Shown: positions 1-8,672, counted from the stretch's first letter. The stretch is DNA of 64,000 nt from Planctomycetota bacterium (GCA_039819165.1 JBCBSM010000001.1:868001-932000); one strand, 5' to 3'. A program made the numbers and translations. The notes: generated by a model not told the origin, from the sequence alone.

Positions 1-1
1 G

Positions 2-724
2 GTCGTCGGCAGCCGCACGGACGCAGGCAGGGAACTCTGGCGGCTCTACAGCGAGCAGGCCGTCGAGGTGCCTTCGCCCGCAAGCGAGCGGCTCGGGGCG
101 ATCGCCCGCGAGCACGCGGTCCACCTCGCCATCGGCGTGGTCGAACTCGATGCCGTCACGCGCGGCACCCTGTACTGCACGCTGCTGGTCTTCGGCCCCG
201 ACGGAAGACTGCTCCACCACCACCGCAAGCTCAAGCCCACGGCGGCCGAGCGGCTGGTGTGGGGCGAGGGCGATGGCTCGAGCCTGCATTCGATCGACAC
301 CGACCTCGGCCGCGTCGGCGGGCTGATCTGCTGGGAGAACTACATGCCCCGCGCCAGGGCGGCGATCTACGAGTCGGGCTGCGAGGTGTACCTCGCGCCG
401 ACGGCGGACCACCGCGAGGCCTGGCAGCACACGATGCGGCACGTCGCGCTCGAGGGCCGGTGCTTCGTGCTGGGGTGCAACCAGGTCATGGATGCGTCCG
501 TGTATCCGCCGCACGTGCGGGCGCTGGAGCCCGACCTCGACGAAGCCCGCGCCGTCAGCCGCGGCGGTAGCGTGATCGTGGCGCCGACGGGCGAGGTGCT
601 GGCAGGGCCGCTCTGGGATGAGCCCGGCATGCTTGTCGCCGACCTCGACATGGATCTGCTGCGGCAGACGCGGCTCGACTTCGACGTCGCGGGGCATTAC
701 GCGCGGGCGGACGTGTTCCGCTAG
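2..724 (+). CDS. Carbon-nitrogen hydrolase (nitrilase superfamily), 5'-truncated
   Basis: The reading frame is open from the first bases of the window, so the start lies to the left; about 240 residues are visible. Two of the three catalytic residues of the nitrilase superfamily (Glu-Lys-Cys) can be seen: the Lys in HHRKLKP (visible codon about 76) and the nucleophilic Cys in GGLICWENY (about 109). The Glu must lie upstream. The context after the Cys (WENYMPRARAAIY) resembles aliphatic nitrilases and cyanide hydratase-like enzymes, which hydrolyse nitriles to acids or amides; the exact substrate cannot be read. The C-terminal core (GGSVIVAPTGEVLAGPL) is intact. Its TAG stop shares bases with the stop of the convergent oxidoreductase gene. 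Confidence 0.9.
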   Translation, partial: VVGSRTDAGRELWRLYSEQAVEVPSPASERLGAIAREHAVHLAIGVVELDAVTRGTLYCTLLVFGPDGRLLHHHRKLKPTAAERLVWGEGDGSSLHSIDTDLGRVGGLICWENYMPRARAAIYESGCEVYLAPTADHREAWQHTMRHVALEGRCFVLGCNQVMDASVYPPHVRALEPDLDEARAVSRGGSVIVAPTGEVLAGPLWDEPGMLVADLDMDLLRQTRLDFDVAGHYARADVFR

Positions 725-1791
725 TCCCGCCAGTCGAGGACGATCTTGCCGAACTGCTCGCCCGCCTCGAGGCGTTCATACGCCGCGCGGCCGTCCGCCG
801 CCGGAAAGACCTTGTCGACGACGGCGGCCAGCTTGCCCGCTCGAAAGAGCGCGGCAACCTCGCGGAACTCGGCGGGCGTGCCCATGGTCGAACCCAGCAC
901 GCGGAGCTGGTTCCAGAAGATGCGGGCCAGGTCGGTCGTGGCGTCGGGACCCGTGGTGCAGCCCGGCGTGACGTAGGCCCCGCCGCGGGCGAGGCTCTTG
1001 ATGCAGCTCAGGTGCGTGGCCTTGCCGCTGCTGTCGACGGCCATGTCGACGCCGCGCTTGCTGGTCCACGCGCGGACGTCGCGGGACCAGTCCTCGCCCG
1101 TGTCCGGCACGGCGTGCTCCGCCCCCATCGCCAGCGCTCTGTCGAGCTTCCACTGGTGGCGGCTCGTCACGCACACCCGGCAGCCGTGGTGCAGCGCGAT
1201 CTGGAGGGCGCTCGTGGCGACGCCGCCGCCGATGCCGGTGATCAGCACGCTCTGGCCGCTGCTAAGTTGGCCCTTGGTGACCATCATGGACCACGCCGTC
1301 AGCGCCGTCAGGCCGAAGGCGGCGGCCCCGATGGGATCGATGTCGCTCGACGCGTCGGGACCCAGGTCCGCCAGGTGCGTCGCGGGGGCGTGGAAGAACT
1401 GGCGGTGCATGCCGTTGTGGTGCTCGCCGATGAGCTCGTAGTCGGCGGCGAGCGTCGAGGCGGGCGGATCGCCCGGCCGTTCACGGGGCGGCACCTCGAC
1501 GGCGGCGTTGACGATTACGCGGCGGCCGACCCAGGCGGGATCAACGCCGTCGCCGACCTCCTCGACGACGGCGCACGCATCGCACCCACTGACCCGCGGC
1601 CACGACAGATCCACGCCCGGGATGCCCCGGCCCACCCACAGGTCCATGTGGTTGAGTGCGCTGCACAGCGTGCGGAGCTTGGCGTGGCCGGGCGGCGTGG
1701 GCCCGAGATCGGGCCAGTCGGCCTGGAAGTCGATGCCGGGCGCGACGGCCTCGCCCCGGCCGGCTTGCTTGGTGCAGACGAGTGCGTGCAT
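721..1791 (-). CDS. MDR-family alcohol dehydrogenase/quinone oxidoreductase-like protein
   Basis: This 356-residue protein has the medium-chain dehydrogenase/reductase layout: an N-terminal GroES-like domain (ALNHMDLWVGRG, then GCDACAVVEEVGDGV where zinc enzymes have the GHE motif) and a central Rossmann fold with the nucleotide-binding loop ITGIGGGVATSALQIA near residues 185-200. The catalytic GHE zinc motif is replaced by GCD, so zinc use is uncertain. It probably reduces or oxidises a small carbonyl or alcohol with NAD(P)H. The gene is transcribed alone: a terminator of the ribosomal operon lies just upstream and its stop overlaps that of the convergent nitrilase gene (CTAG shared). Confidence 0.85.
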   Translation of the reverse strand: MHALVCTKQAGRGEAVAPGIDFQADWPDLGPTPPGHAKLRTLCSALNHMDLWVGRGIPGVDLSWPRVSGCDACAVVEEVGDGVDPAWVGRRVIVNAAVEVPPRERPGDPPASTLAADYELIGEHHNGMHRQFFHAPATHLADLGPDASSDIDPIGAAAFGLTALTAWSMMVTKGQLSSGQSVLITGIGGGVATSALQIALHHGCRVCVTSRHQWKLDRALAMGAEHAVPDTGEDWSRDVRAWTSKRGVDMAVDSSGKATHLSCIKSLARGGAYVTPGCTTGPDATTDLARIFWNQLRVLGSTMGTPAEFREVAALFRAGKLAAVVDKVFPAADGRAAYERLEAGEQFGKIVLDWRD

Positions 1792-1810
1792 GGGCGACGA
1801 TATGCCAACG

Positions 1811-1832
1811 AAAAAGCCGCCTCCCGGCGGCT
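1811..1832 (-). terminator. Intrinsic terminator of the rpsP-trmD-rplS operon
   Basis: Read on the minus strand, a 7-bp perfect GC-rich stem (AGCCGCC/GGCGGCT) with a 4-base loop is followed at once by five T residues. It lies 22 bases after the rplS stop and ends just before the next minus-strand gene. It is the clearest rho-independent terminator I see in the window. Confidence 0.8.
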
Positions 1833-1854
1833 CGTACGTCGTTTGCCATGCGCG

Positions 1855-2265
1855 CTACTTCTGGACCGTCTTCAGCCCCTCGACGTGCTTCATGCCGCGG
1901 CGGCGGTCGCGGAGGCGGCGCTTCTTGCCCACGCGGTCCCGCAGGAAGTAGAGCTTGGCGCGGCGGGCGTCGGCGCGGCGGACGACCTCGAACTTGGCGA
2001 TCAGCGGGCTGTTGAGCGGCCACGTCCGCTCGATGCCGATATCGTCCACGACGCGTCGGACGGTGATGCTCTCGTTGATGCCGCGGCCCCGCCTAGCGAT
2101 CAGCACGCCGGTGTAGACCTGGATGCGCTCCCGCTCGCCCTCGACGATCCGCTGGTGCACCTGGATGGTGTCGCCGACGTCGAAGCGCGGAACCTCGTCC
2201 TTGATGTGGGACGAGGCGACCGACTCGAGGATGGCCTGCCGGCTCTTCGGGTTGTTCAGCGACAT
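1855..2265 (-). CDS. rplS: 50S ribosomal protein L19
   Basis: The 136-residue product matches bacterial L19 along its length: FDVGDTIQVHQRIVEGER near residues 29-46, the VYTGVLIARRGRGINESITVRR core, and GIERTWPLNSPLIAKFEVVRR. L19 sits at the interface of the 30S and 50S subunits. The C-terminal basic tail (RDRRRGMKHVEGLKTVQK) is somewhat longer than in the usual 115-residue protein. The ATG is preceded by GGGAGCGTTCC. It is the last gene of the rpsP-trmD-rplS operon and is followed by an intrinsic terminator. Confidence 0.97.
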   Translation of the reverse strand: MSLNNPKSRQAILESVASSHIKDEVPRFDVGDTIQVHQRIVEGERERIQVYTGVLIARRGRGINESITVRRVVDDIGIERTWPLNSPLIAKFEVVRRADARRAKLYFLRDRVGKKRRLRDRRRGMKHVEGLKTVQK

Positions 2266-2310
2266 GGAACGCTCCCTGGGATGCGTGGCTCGCGAGCCGA
2301 GATGGTAGGC

Positions 2311-3087
2311 TCAGGGCCCCTCGGGCTCCAGCAGATCGGGCCGACGCTCGCGGGTGCGGGCGAGGCGTTGCTCCAGCCGCCAGCGGGCGACGGCGGCGTG
2401 ATCCCCGCTCAGCAGCACTTCGGGGACGGCGAGCCCCTCCCACTCCCGGGGCCGGGTGTAGTGCGGGCAGTCGAGCAGGCGGGCGCCCTCGGGCACGCCG
2501 ACCTCCCGCGCGAGCCGGGGGGCGATGGGCTCGCCGTTCGGATCGCGGGCCGGCGGCGGGCCGAAGCTGTCCTCGCCCGCGGAATCCTCGTGGCCCAGCA
2601 CGCCGGGGATCTGGCGTATGACGGCGTCCATGAGCACGATCGCCGCGAGTTCGCCGCTGCTGAGCACGTAGTCGCCGAGGCTGATCTCCTCCGCACCGAG
2701 CCGCTCGACCACTCGCTCGTCGATGCCCTCGTAGTGGCCGCAGATGAGCAGCAGCCGGGGCAGTGTCGAGAGCCGCTCGACGTCAGCTTGTGCCAGCGGG
2801 CGGCCCTGGGGAGTGAGCAGCACTCGATGCGCGGGGCGGTCATCCGAGCCCTCGGCAGCGCGCACGGCGTCCCACACCGGCTGGCACGCCATGACCATGC
2901 CGGGGCCACCGCCGAAGGGCCGGTCGTCGGTCTTGGCGTGCTTGTTGTCGGCGTGGGCGCGGATGTCGTGGGCGTGCCACTCGACGAGGCCGGCGGTCCG
3001 GGCCCGGGCCGGGATGCTCACACCGAGGGCCGCCGGCGGATCGGCCGCGAACATCTCGGGGAACGTGGTCAGGACGTCGAGGCGCAC
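2311..3087 (-). CDS. trmD: tRNA (guanine-N1)-methyltransferase
   Basis: TrmD methylates guanine-37 at N1, 3' of the anticodon, in tRNAs reading CNN and some GNN codons, using SAM and preventing +1 frameshifting. The protein of about 258 residues starts at a GTG giving VRLDVLTTFPEMF, which is where TrmD proteins normally begin. The longer open frame upstream (72 residues, Arg/Pro-rich) overlaps rpsP and is rejected. Diagnostic motifs are FGGGPGMVM, the deep-trefoil-knot SAM-binding segment (LLLICGHYEGIDERV) and ISLGDYVLSSGELAAIVLMD. It lies 28 bases after rpsP, with no rimM between them. Confidence 0.96.
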   Translation of the reverse strand: MRLDVLTTFPEMFAADPPAALGVSIPARARTAGLVEWHAHDIRAHADNKHAKTDDRPFGGGPGMVMACQPVWDAVRAAEGSDDRPAHRVLLTPQGRPLAQADVERLSTLPRLLLICGHYEGIDERVVERLGAEEISLGDYVLSSGELAAIVLMDAVIRQIPGVLGHEDSAGEDSFGPPPARDPNGEPIAPRLAREVGVPEGARLLDCPHYTRPREWEGLAVPEVLLSGDHAAVARWRLEQRLARTRERRPDLLEPEGP

Positions 3088-3115
3088 TGGGCGTGTCCGT
3101 CGTGCGCGGGCGCGA

Positions 3116-3775
3116 TCAGCCCTCGGCCTTCTCATCGCCCCCGGCATCGCCCGCCTCGGCGGGCTCGGAGTCGCTCGAGGCCTCGGCGGCTTCCTTGGCG
3201 GCGGCCTCCTCGTCGGCCTTCTTCTTGGCGCCGACCGCGGCCTCCACGGCCTTGCGGGCGTCGGAGAGGGCGCTCTCGGCCTTCGCCTTGGCCGCGTCGG
3301 CATCGGCGGGCTTGGCCTCCGCGACGGCCGCCTGGGCCTCCTTCACGGCCTCATTGATGGTGGTGCCAAAGCCGGCGATGTCGGCCTCGACGTCCGCCCC
3401 GCCCTCGATCGAGCCGGGCAGCTCGGCGAAGGCCGACTGCGAGTCCTCGGCCACCTTCAGGCCCACCTTGCAGCCCACGCGGTTGCGGTCGGCCTCCCGC
3501 TTGGCCTCCCACTTCTCCTTGAGCTTGGGGGTGAGCAGCTCGTTGCGGCCCAGGATGTCCATCATCGTGTCGCTGGGCTGGGCGCCGACGCTCAGCCAGT
3601 ACTTGATCCGCTCGGCCTTCAGCTCGAGCTGCTTGCCGGGATCCTTCTCGATGGGGTTGTACCAGCCGAGATTCTCGAGCACCTTGCCGTCGCGCTTGAC
3701 GCGCTTCTCAGCGGCGGCGATGCGATAGAAGGGACGGTGCGTGCGCCCGAGGCGCTGCATGCGGATCCGGACCAC
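3116..3775 (-). CDS. rpsP: 30S ribosomal protein S16 with long C-terminal extension
   Basis: The first 85 or so residues are canonical S16 (VRIRMQRLGRTHRPFYRIAA, then GWYNPIEKDPGKQLELKAER and YWLSVGAQPSDTM). S16 assembles early into the 30S body. The protein is 219 residues, more than twice the usual 80-100, because of an Ala/Glu/Lys-rich tail (for example AAVAEAKPADADAAKAKAES) that looks disordered or coiled coil. The start is a GTG preceded by AAGGAG seven bases upstream. It is the first gene of the leftward operon. A weak TATCAT -10-like element about 95 bases upstream (plus-strand 3871-3876) could mark the promoter. Confidence 0.96.
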   Translation of the reverse strand: MVRIRMQRLGRTHRPFYRIAAAEKRVKRDGKVLENLGWYNPIEKDPGKQLELKAERIKYWLSVGAQPSDTMMDILGRNELLTPKLKEKWEAKREADRNRVGCKVGLKVAEDSQSAFAELPGSIEGGADVEADIAGFGTTINEAVKEAQAAVAEAKPADADAAKAKAESALSDARKAVEAAVGAKKKADEEAAAKEAAEASSDSEPAEAGDAGGDEKAEG

Positions 3776-3898
3776 TGGACGCTCCTTCGGCTTGGGGCCG
3801 AGATGGGATGTAACGCACCCGCTGGTCGGGGGCTGCTTCCGGCATGGGCCGGGCCCGCGGGTGAGCAGAGATGATAGCCAGCCCGATCGTACGCCGGG

Positions 3899-4438
3899 CT
3901 AGAGCGCCATCTCGTCGCTCAGGTACAGGAGGCACTTCACCCACTGCAGGACCAGGACAGCAACGCCGAGGAGCAGCGCTGGGCCGCCGACGTACCTGGC
4001 GACGCAGGAGGCCCGCGAGTGCCGGCTGGCAACCACGGCGATCAGGAACGCCAGCGGGAGCAGCGTGATAGCCGCCTTACCGACGATCAGCCCGGGCCAG
4101 CCCGTGTAGTCGATCAAGAACGCTCCGATCGCCATGGACTCGTCGAGCGGGCCGAAGACGATGAGGTCGATGGTGAGACCAAGATCAAGCGTGCTAACCA
4201 GGAGCCAGACCAGGAGGACTGCGCCACAAGCCGGCCAGTGCGTGGCGATGTTGAACAGCGCAATCAGGCCCGCGATGCACGCGGCAACCGTCCAGAAGAC
4301 GACCGGCACGGGAATGGGCTGCGTTGACGAGACGGCGGCCGTGACGAGTGCGATGCCGAGCATCGCCGCCAGGATAACGCCCAGGTGTGCGGACGACGGG
4401 TCCACAACCCGCGGATTGGAGAGCACCGCGGCGGTCAT
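3899..4438 (-). CDS. Small integral membrane protein of unknown function
   Basis: I do not recognise a family. The 179 residues form about five hydrophobic helices (near residues 19-36, 45-65, 70-90, 115-135 and 150-168) joined by short loops, so this is a polytopic inner-membrane protein. Its ATG overlaps the stop of the upstream gene (ATGA), which implies translational coupling and a shared role with that MASE1-like protein. Base composition of this pair is visibly less GC-rich than the flanking ribosomal operon and sugar transferase gene. Confidence 0.65.
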   Translation of the reverse strand: MTAAVLSNPRVVDPSSAHLGVILAAMLGIALVTAAVSSTQPIPVPVVFWTVAACIAGLIALFNIATHWPACGAVLLVWLLVSTLDLGLTIDLIVFGPLDESMAIGAFLIDYTGWPGLIVGKAAITLLPLAFLIAVVASRHSRASCVARYVGGPALLLGVAVLVLQWVKCLLYLSDEMAL

Positions 4439-5394
4439 TGCGTGCGCTCGCGGATGGCAGCTGAAAGGTGCTCGAGGAACAACCGATTCGGTAGCGGTCG
4501 CTTCAACTCCCGGAGGTACAGCAAGAACAAGGCAACGATGGCAACGACGGAGTCGCCCATAAACCAGTGCAACACGAGATGCACCAGGAGATCATGGCCG
4601 CTGTGCCCCAAACCCGCGAGTTCGGTCACCAGTAGCGACGCCACCCCGAGACCCGCTCCGAGCGCGGTCGCAACGAACACTACGGCAATGCGTGTGCACA
4701 GCGCGACTTCGAACGTGCTGCCCGCCCGCTCCCAGCGTGCAAATAGGAACCACGCGGCAATCCATTGCACGGCGTTCGCGACCACGTAGGTTAGCATCGC
4801 CGCTCCGTCTCGTGCCGCCAGGCCGGCACCCAGCCCGACCGCCACGCCCATGCATAGTGCCAGCCCCGGACCACGGCGGGCGAGCGGGAGCAACATTGCG
4901 GGGTAGAACAGGGCCATCATGAAGTCGCTCGGCGCGGTATGCCGGACGAGCGCCTCGAACACGGCCAGGCCCAGACCAATTGCTCCCAGCAGCACGAAGA
5001 CGAACACGGGCGCAACGTCAAACAGGCATACGCCGGCTGCCGACAGTCCCCCATCCCGGTACGCCTGCCGCACTAGTTCCGAGGATTCGTCCAGGTCTTC
5101 CCTGGCGCGCCGCAGTGTGCTGCGAACACGACGCCCCGAGACCGCTGCCGCGGCACGCGCCGGACCGTCTGCGAGACTCGCAGCATCCGCATGGTGTTCC
5201 GCATCCGCCTCGAGCGGGCGACGGCACGCTTGGCATCCACCCGCCGCGGCGCGCATGGTCTCCGCCGTGATCCGCACCGGGGCGTCACGCCCGCGATCGC
5301 CGCGACGAGGCTCGACGCCCGCCCACGATCGGGGCGCCGCGGCGCGGGCCGGACCGGCACCGTGCTGCGTTAGCGTGTCCACCGACCTCTCCAT
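4435..5394 (-). CDS. MASE1-like polytopic membrane protein
   Basis: The chosen ATG follows a strong GGAGG 9 bases upstream and gives 319 residues; an extended frame upstream would overlap the next gene. Residues 1-110 or so are hydrophilic, with a CQACRRP cysteine pair. The rest is a bundle of about seven or eight membrane helices ending in LHWFMGDSVVAIVALFLLYL. That WxxGDxxxxxxxxP/F-type pattern and the overall layout resemble the MASE1 sensory membrane module, which normally precedes histidine kinase or GGDEF domains. Here no output domain follows; instead a second small membrane protein is coupled by an ATGA overlap. The MASE1 assignment is inferred from pattern only. Confidence 0.6.
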   Translation of the reverse strand: MERSVDTLTQHGAGPARAAAPRSWAGVEPRRGDRGRDAPVRITAETMRAAAGGCQACRRPLEADAEHHADAASLADGPARAAAAVSGRRVRSTLRRAREDLDESSELVRQAYRDGGLSAAGVCLFDVAPVFVFVLLGAIGLGLAVFEALVRHTAPSDFMMALFYPAMLLPLARRGPGLALCMGVAVGLGAGLAARDGAAMLTYVVANAVQWIAAWFLFARWERAGSTFEVALCTRIAVVFVATALGAGLGVASLLVTELAGLGHSGHDLLVHLVLHWFMGDSVVAIVALFLLYLRELKRPLPNRLFLEHLSAAIRERTQ

Positions 5395-5497
5395 TACAGA
5401 TCCTCCCGTGATCCAAGGGTCCACCGCACCACGCGACGCACGAGGCCGCCCGCCCCCTCCGACATGCTCGGCTAGCGCGGCGCGGGCCGGGCGCGGC

Positions 5498-5860
5498 CTA
5501 TCGAACGTTCGCATCCTCGACGACACCATTCGGCGTCGACTCAGCCACTACCCGCTCGACCCCGGCATGAACCATCTGCCCAATCCGTCGTCCGTCGTCC
5601 GTCAGCCGGTAGCGTCGGCGCCCCTGCTTGTCGACACCGACGATCTCGATGACTCGCAAGCGCACGCCACGCTTGATCGCCGCGTATGTCCGGCCGCAGT
5701 AATACCAGTGCACGAGCCGCAGCCACCACTCCCGATCCACCTGACGGCTTCGCTGGGCCCAGATCTCCGGCGCCGACCAAACTCGGTTTGGGTAGAGAAT
5801 CCGCGTGACGTGCCACAGCGCGTGCGAACCGTGTGGCTCGGCGCCCCTCGTCGATCTCAT
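5498..5860 (-). CDS. Small basic protein, possible winged-helix DNA-binding protein
   Basis: This 120-residue protein is not recognised with certainty. The segment IEIVGVDKQGRRRYRLTDDGRRIGQMV looks like the wing and C-terminal helix of a winged-helix regulator (RYRLTDDGR is a common pattern in PadR/ArsR-type proteins), and the preceding tryptophan-rich part could be helical. The ATG has a G-rich Shine-Dalgarno-like stretch (AGGGGTGGGTC). The next 195 bases upstream are the most AT-rich of this part and carry a -10-like TATGCTATAT on the minus strand (plus-strand 5975-5984), a possible promoter. It lies upstream of the MASE1-like pair on the same strand and may regulate it, which is inference. 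Confidence 0.45.
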   Translation of the reverse strand: MRSTRGAEPHGSHALWHVTRILYPNRVWSAPEIWAQRSRQVDREWWLRLVHWYYCGRTYAAIKRGVRLRVIEIVGVDKQGRRRYRLTDDGRRIGQMVHAGVERVVAESTPNGVVEDANVR

Positions 5861-6054
5861 GACCCACCCCTGCCTCGGCGAGCTGCGGCAGCACCCCCGC
5901 CATCGGGCCGAACGCCCGCCTCGCTGGACGCGCGGGTGTGTGCGGTGTTCTCTTCACGGCGCACTCTCGCTGCGATATAGCATACTGGAACAGGCGCTCG
6001 CTAAAACGAAGCTACTGCTAAGCATGCGCTAAGAGCGATGCGTCTCGGACGGTA

Positions 6055-7623
6055 CTAGTGCGCATTGCGGTGCACGAACCCGCGCACCGGCGTCAGCAGC
6101 AGGATCCACAGGTCGAAGAAGAACGACCAGTTGCGGACGTAGTAGAGGTCGTAGCGGAGACGGCGGCGCAGGCTGGTATCGCCGCGGAGGCCGTTGATCT
6201 GCGCCCAGCCGGTCATGCCCGCCTTCACGTGCTGGCGGAGCATGTAGCCCCGCCAATCCTCGCGGAAGCGCTCGATCAGCTCGGGCCGCTCGGGCCGGGG
6301 ACCGACGAGGCTCATCTCGCCCTTGAGCACGTTGAGAAGCTGGGGCAGTTCGTCGAGGCTCGTCCGCCTGAGCCAGCGGCCGATGGGTGTGATCCGAGGG
6401 TCGTCCCGCTGCGTCCAGCCCGGCTGGCTCACGCCCGCGACGCCGCCCGCGCCGGCCTCGTGCAGCAGCTCGGCCTCCTCGCCGGCGTGCCGCATCGTGC
6501 GGAACTTGTACATCCAGAAGATCTCGCCGCCCAGGCCGACGCGCTTCTGGCGGAAGATCACCGGGCCCGGGCCGCTAAGGCGAACCAGCAGGGCGCACGC
6601 CGCCATGATCGGCAGCGCTCCGAGCACGCAGGCACCCGAGCCCGCGACGTCGAGCACCCGCTTGCACGCGCCGCCGAAGCCGCAGGTCGGCGATTCGCGA
6701 TAGCTGAGCACCGGCATGCCGTCGAGCTCGTGCGCCATCATCGAGTGCGGCACGTGCCGCGGGTTGACGTCGGGCACGATGCGGACGTCGACCGGGAAGC
6801 GCTCGAGCAGCCGGAGGATGCGGCTGGTCTGCGCCGCCTCCCTCGTGGGCAGCGCCAGGTACACCGCGTCCACCTTGCAGCGGTCCAGCGTGTGCTCGAG
6901 GTCCCGCAGCCCGCCGAGCACGGGCACGCCCTCGCACTCGGCCAGGCGGTTCTCGTGGCGGTGGCTGACGAAGTAGGCCACCCGCAGCCCCGTCCAGCTA
7001 TTGCGGCTGAGCGTCTGGAAGGCGATGCGACCCGTGCGGCCCACGCCGATGATCGCCACGTGCCGCAGGTTGCGGCCCCGGCTGCGGAGCCATCGCAGCG
7101 CCAGGCGGAAGCCGACGCGGTGCGTGACCATGAAGGCGGCGAGGAAGACCGCAAAGAGCGCGATCTGCACGCGGCCGGCATCGAGTTCGGTGTCGAGGAC
7201 CACGAGCGGCGTCATCTCGGCCGTGCCGCCGATCAGCTCGTCGTTGCCCACGCCCCAGAGCACGACGACCATGGCCATAACGGCGATGGCCGTGGCCTTC
7301 ATCAGCTGCGCGATCTCGCCCGCCAGCGAGCGATCCCGGCGGGGCCGGTAGAGCTTGAATGCCAGGAAGGTCGCCAGGCACACGGGCACGGCAAAGAGCA
7401 GCAGCGGCTGCTTGAAGTAGCTCTCCCAGCTCGCGGGCCAGAAGTCCCAGTGCCCCGTGGGCCGGCTGGGCCAAAAATCCAGGAATCCGCCCGGGCGGTA
7501 GTGCGTCGTGGGCACGACCAGAAGCTTCCGCACGACCCACGCCGCCAGCGCCGCCAGCGCGACGACCGCGGCGTCGGCCAGCGCCAGCGAGGCGATCAGG
7601 ATCTGGTGCTTCTGCTTGACCAC
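6055..7623 (-). CDS. Exopolysaccharide polyprenyl glycosylphosphotransferase (WcaJ/WbaP type)
   Basis: The enzyme starts surface-polysaccharide synthesis by moving a sugar 1-phosphate from a UDP-sugar to undecaprenyl phosphate in the inner membrane. The 522-residue protein has four N-terminal membrane helices, a Rossmann-like CoA-binding-type domain (VAIIGVGRTGRIAFQTL, about residues 190-330) and a C-terminal bacterial sugar transferase domain with CKRVLDVAGS, the re-entrant membrane segment, FRQKRVGLGGEIFWMYKFRTM, RRTSLDELPQLLNVLKGEMS and LVGPRPERPE. Start is GTG. The sugar specificity cannot be told from sequence. It stands alone here, without a visible wzx/wzy set nearby. Confidence 0.93.
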   Translation of the reverse strand: MVKQKHQILIASLALADAAVVALAALAAWVVRKLLVVPTTHYRPGGFLDFWPSRPTGHWDFWPASWESYFKQPLLLFAVPVCLATFLAFKLYRPRRDRSLAGEIAQLMKATAIAVMAMVVVLWGVGNDELIGGTAEMTPLVVLDTELDAGRVQIALFAVFLAAFMVTHRVGFRLALRWLRSRGRNLRHVAIIGVGRTGRIAFQTLSRNSWTGLRVAYFVSHRHENRLAECEGVPVLGGLRDLEHTLDRCKVDAVYLALPTREAAQTSRILRLLERFPVDVRIVPDVNPRHVPHSMMAHELDGMPVLSYRESPTCGFGGACKRVLDVAGSGACVLGALPIMAACALLVRLSGPGPVIFRQKRVGLGGEIFWMYKFRTMRHAGEEAELLHEAGAGGVAGVSQPGWTQRDDPRITPIGRWLRRTSLDELPQLLNVLKGEMSLVGPRPERPELIERFREDWRGYMLRQHVKAGMTGWAQINGLRGDTSLRRRLRYDLYYVRNWSFFFDLWILLLTPVRGFVHRNAH

Positions 7624-7719
7624 GCTCGCTCTCTCCGTAACTCCTTCACCGCACCGATGTGTGTATCGGCGCTCGGGCAGCTCGCGGCTTGACGAAGGCC
7701 GTCCGCCCCCGCACGCCGG

Positions 7720-8649
7720 CTACTCGGAGCGCGCCCCCCACTCCGGGGCGGTCCTCGGCGACGGGCCCAGCCCCGACAGCGTCACGAGGAGCTGCCGGGT
7801 GGCCTCGTCGATGGCCTCGGGGGGCGGCGGCACGATCTGCACCTCGGCGAACAGATCGCCGCGGCCTCCCTTGGCGTCGCTCAGGCCGCGTTCGCGGAGC
7901 CTCAGGCGACGCCCGCTGCGCGTGCCGGGCGGCACGGTCAGCATCACGCTGCCCTCGAGCGTAGGCACCTCGATTTCGCACCCGAGCGCCGCCTCGGCGT
8001 AGTCCAGCGGCAGCGCGATCACCAGGTCCAGGTAGCCCTCGCGGCGGTACAGCGGGTGCTTGCCGACGCGAACCGTGAGTAGGAGGTCCTGCTCGCCGCG
8101 ACGCCCGCCAACGCGGAGCTTGGCGCCGTCCGCAATGCCCTTCGGGATCGTGACCTCGATGGCGCGGCCGCGGGACCCCACGCGGACGGTCTCGGTGCCG
8201 CCCCGGGCCATCTTTTGGAACGAGATGTCCAGCTCGGCCTCGGCAGGCCTGGGCCGCGACGCACGCTCGGCGCGGCGGTTCCTGCTTCGAGGGCTGCCCT
8301 GCTTCGGGTCGCCGCCGAAGAACGCATCGAACATGGAGCCGAGGTCGTCGAGGTCGAAGTCGCCGCCGGCGTTCGTGCCGCCGGCGTTGGTCCACGAGTA
8401 CCGCGGGCCCGGGCCGCCCGCAGCGCCGCTGAATGCGGCGCGGCCGTGGCGGTCGTAGGCGGCCCGCTTCTCGGCGTTGCCCAAGACCTCGTAGGCCTGC
8501 TGCACCTCGGCGAAGCGCTCGGTCGAGCCCTCGTCCTTGGTGGCATCGGGGTGCAGCTTGCGGGCCAGCCGCCGGTACGCCGTGCGGATCTCGTCCTGCG
8601 TCGCGGTTCGCGAGACGCCCAGCACGTCGTAGTAGTCCCGGTCGGCCAT
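7720..8649 (-). CDS. DnaJ-type co-chaperone without zinc finger (CbpA-like)
   Basis: This protein would stimulate the ATPase of DnaK and deliver clients. The J domain is at residues 5-70 with the essential HPD motif (ARKLHPDATKDEG). A Gly-rich linker with FDAFFGGDP follows, then the two C-terminal beta-barrel client-binding domains (from about residue 138, ISFQKMARGGTETVRV, to DLFAEVQIVPP). The four CxxCxGxG zinc repeats of DnaJ are absent, giving a type II, CbpA-like layout of 309 residues. The gene is monocistronic or read with the downstream sugar transferase gene, whose start lies 96 bases away. Confidence 0.92.
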   Translation of the reverse strand: MADRDYYDVLGVSRTATQDEIRTAYRRLARKLHPDATKDEGSTERFAEVQQAYEVLGNAEKRAAYDRHGRAAFSGAAGGPGPRYSWTNAGGTNAGGDFDLDDLGSMFDAFFGGDPKQGSPRSRNRRAERASRPRPAEAELDISFQKMARGGTETVRVGSRGRAIEVTIPKGIADGAKLRVGGRRGEQDLLLTVRVGKHPLYRREGYLDLVIALPLDYAEAALGCEIEVPTLEGSVMLTVPPGTRSGRRLRLRERGLSDAKGGRGDLFAEVQIVPPPPEAIDEATRQLLVTLSGLGPSPRTAPEWGARSE

Positions 8650-8672
8650 GACTCGGTCGTGCGCGCGGCTGG

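Noticed and set aside
2311-3303. Longer trmD start adding 72 residues
   Set aside because: The extra part is Arg/Pro-rich and overlaps rpsP; the internal GTG gives the normal TrmD start.
1012-3357. Rightward open frame of 781 codons over the MDR, rplS and trmD genes
   Set aside because: The minus strand holds three well-known genes here; the frame has no family motif.
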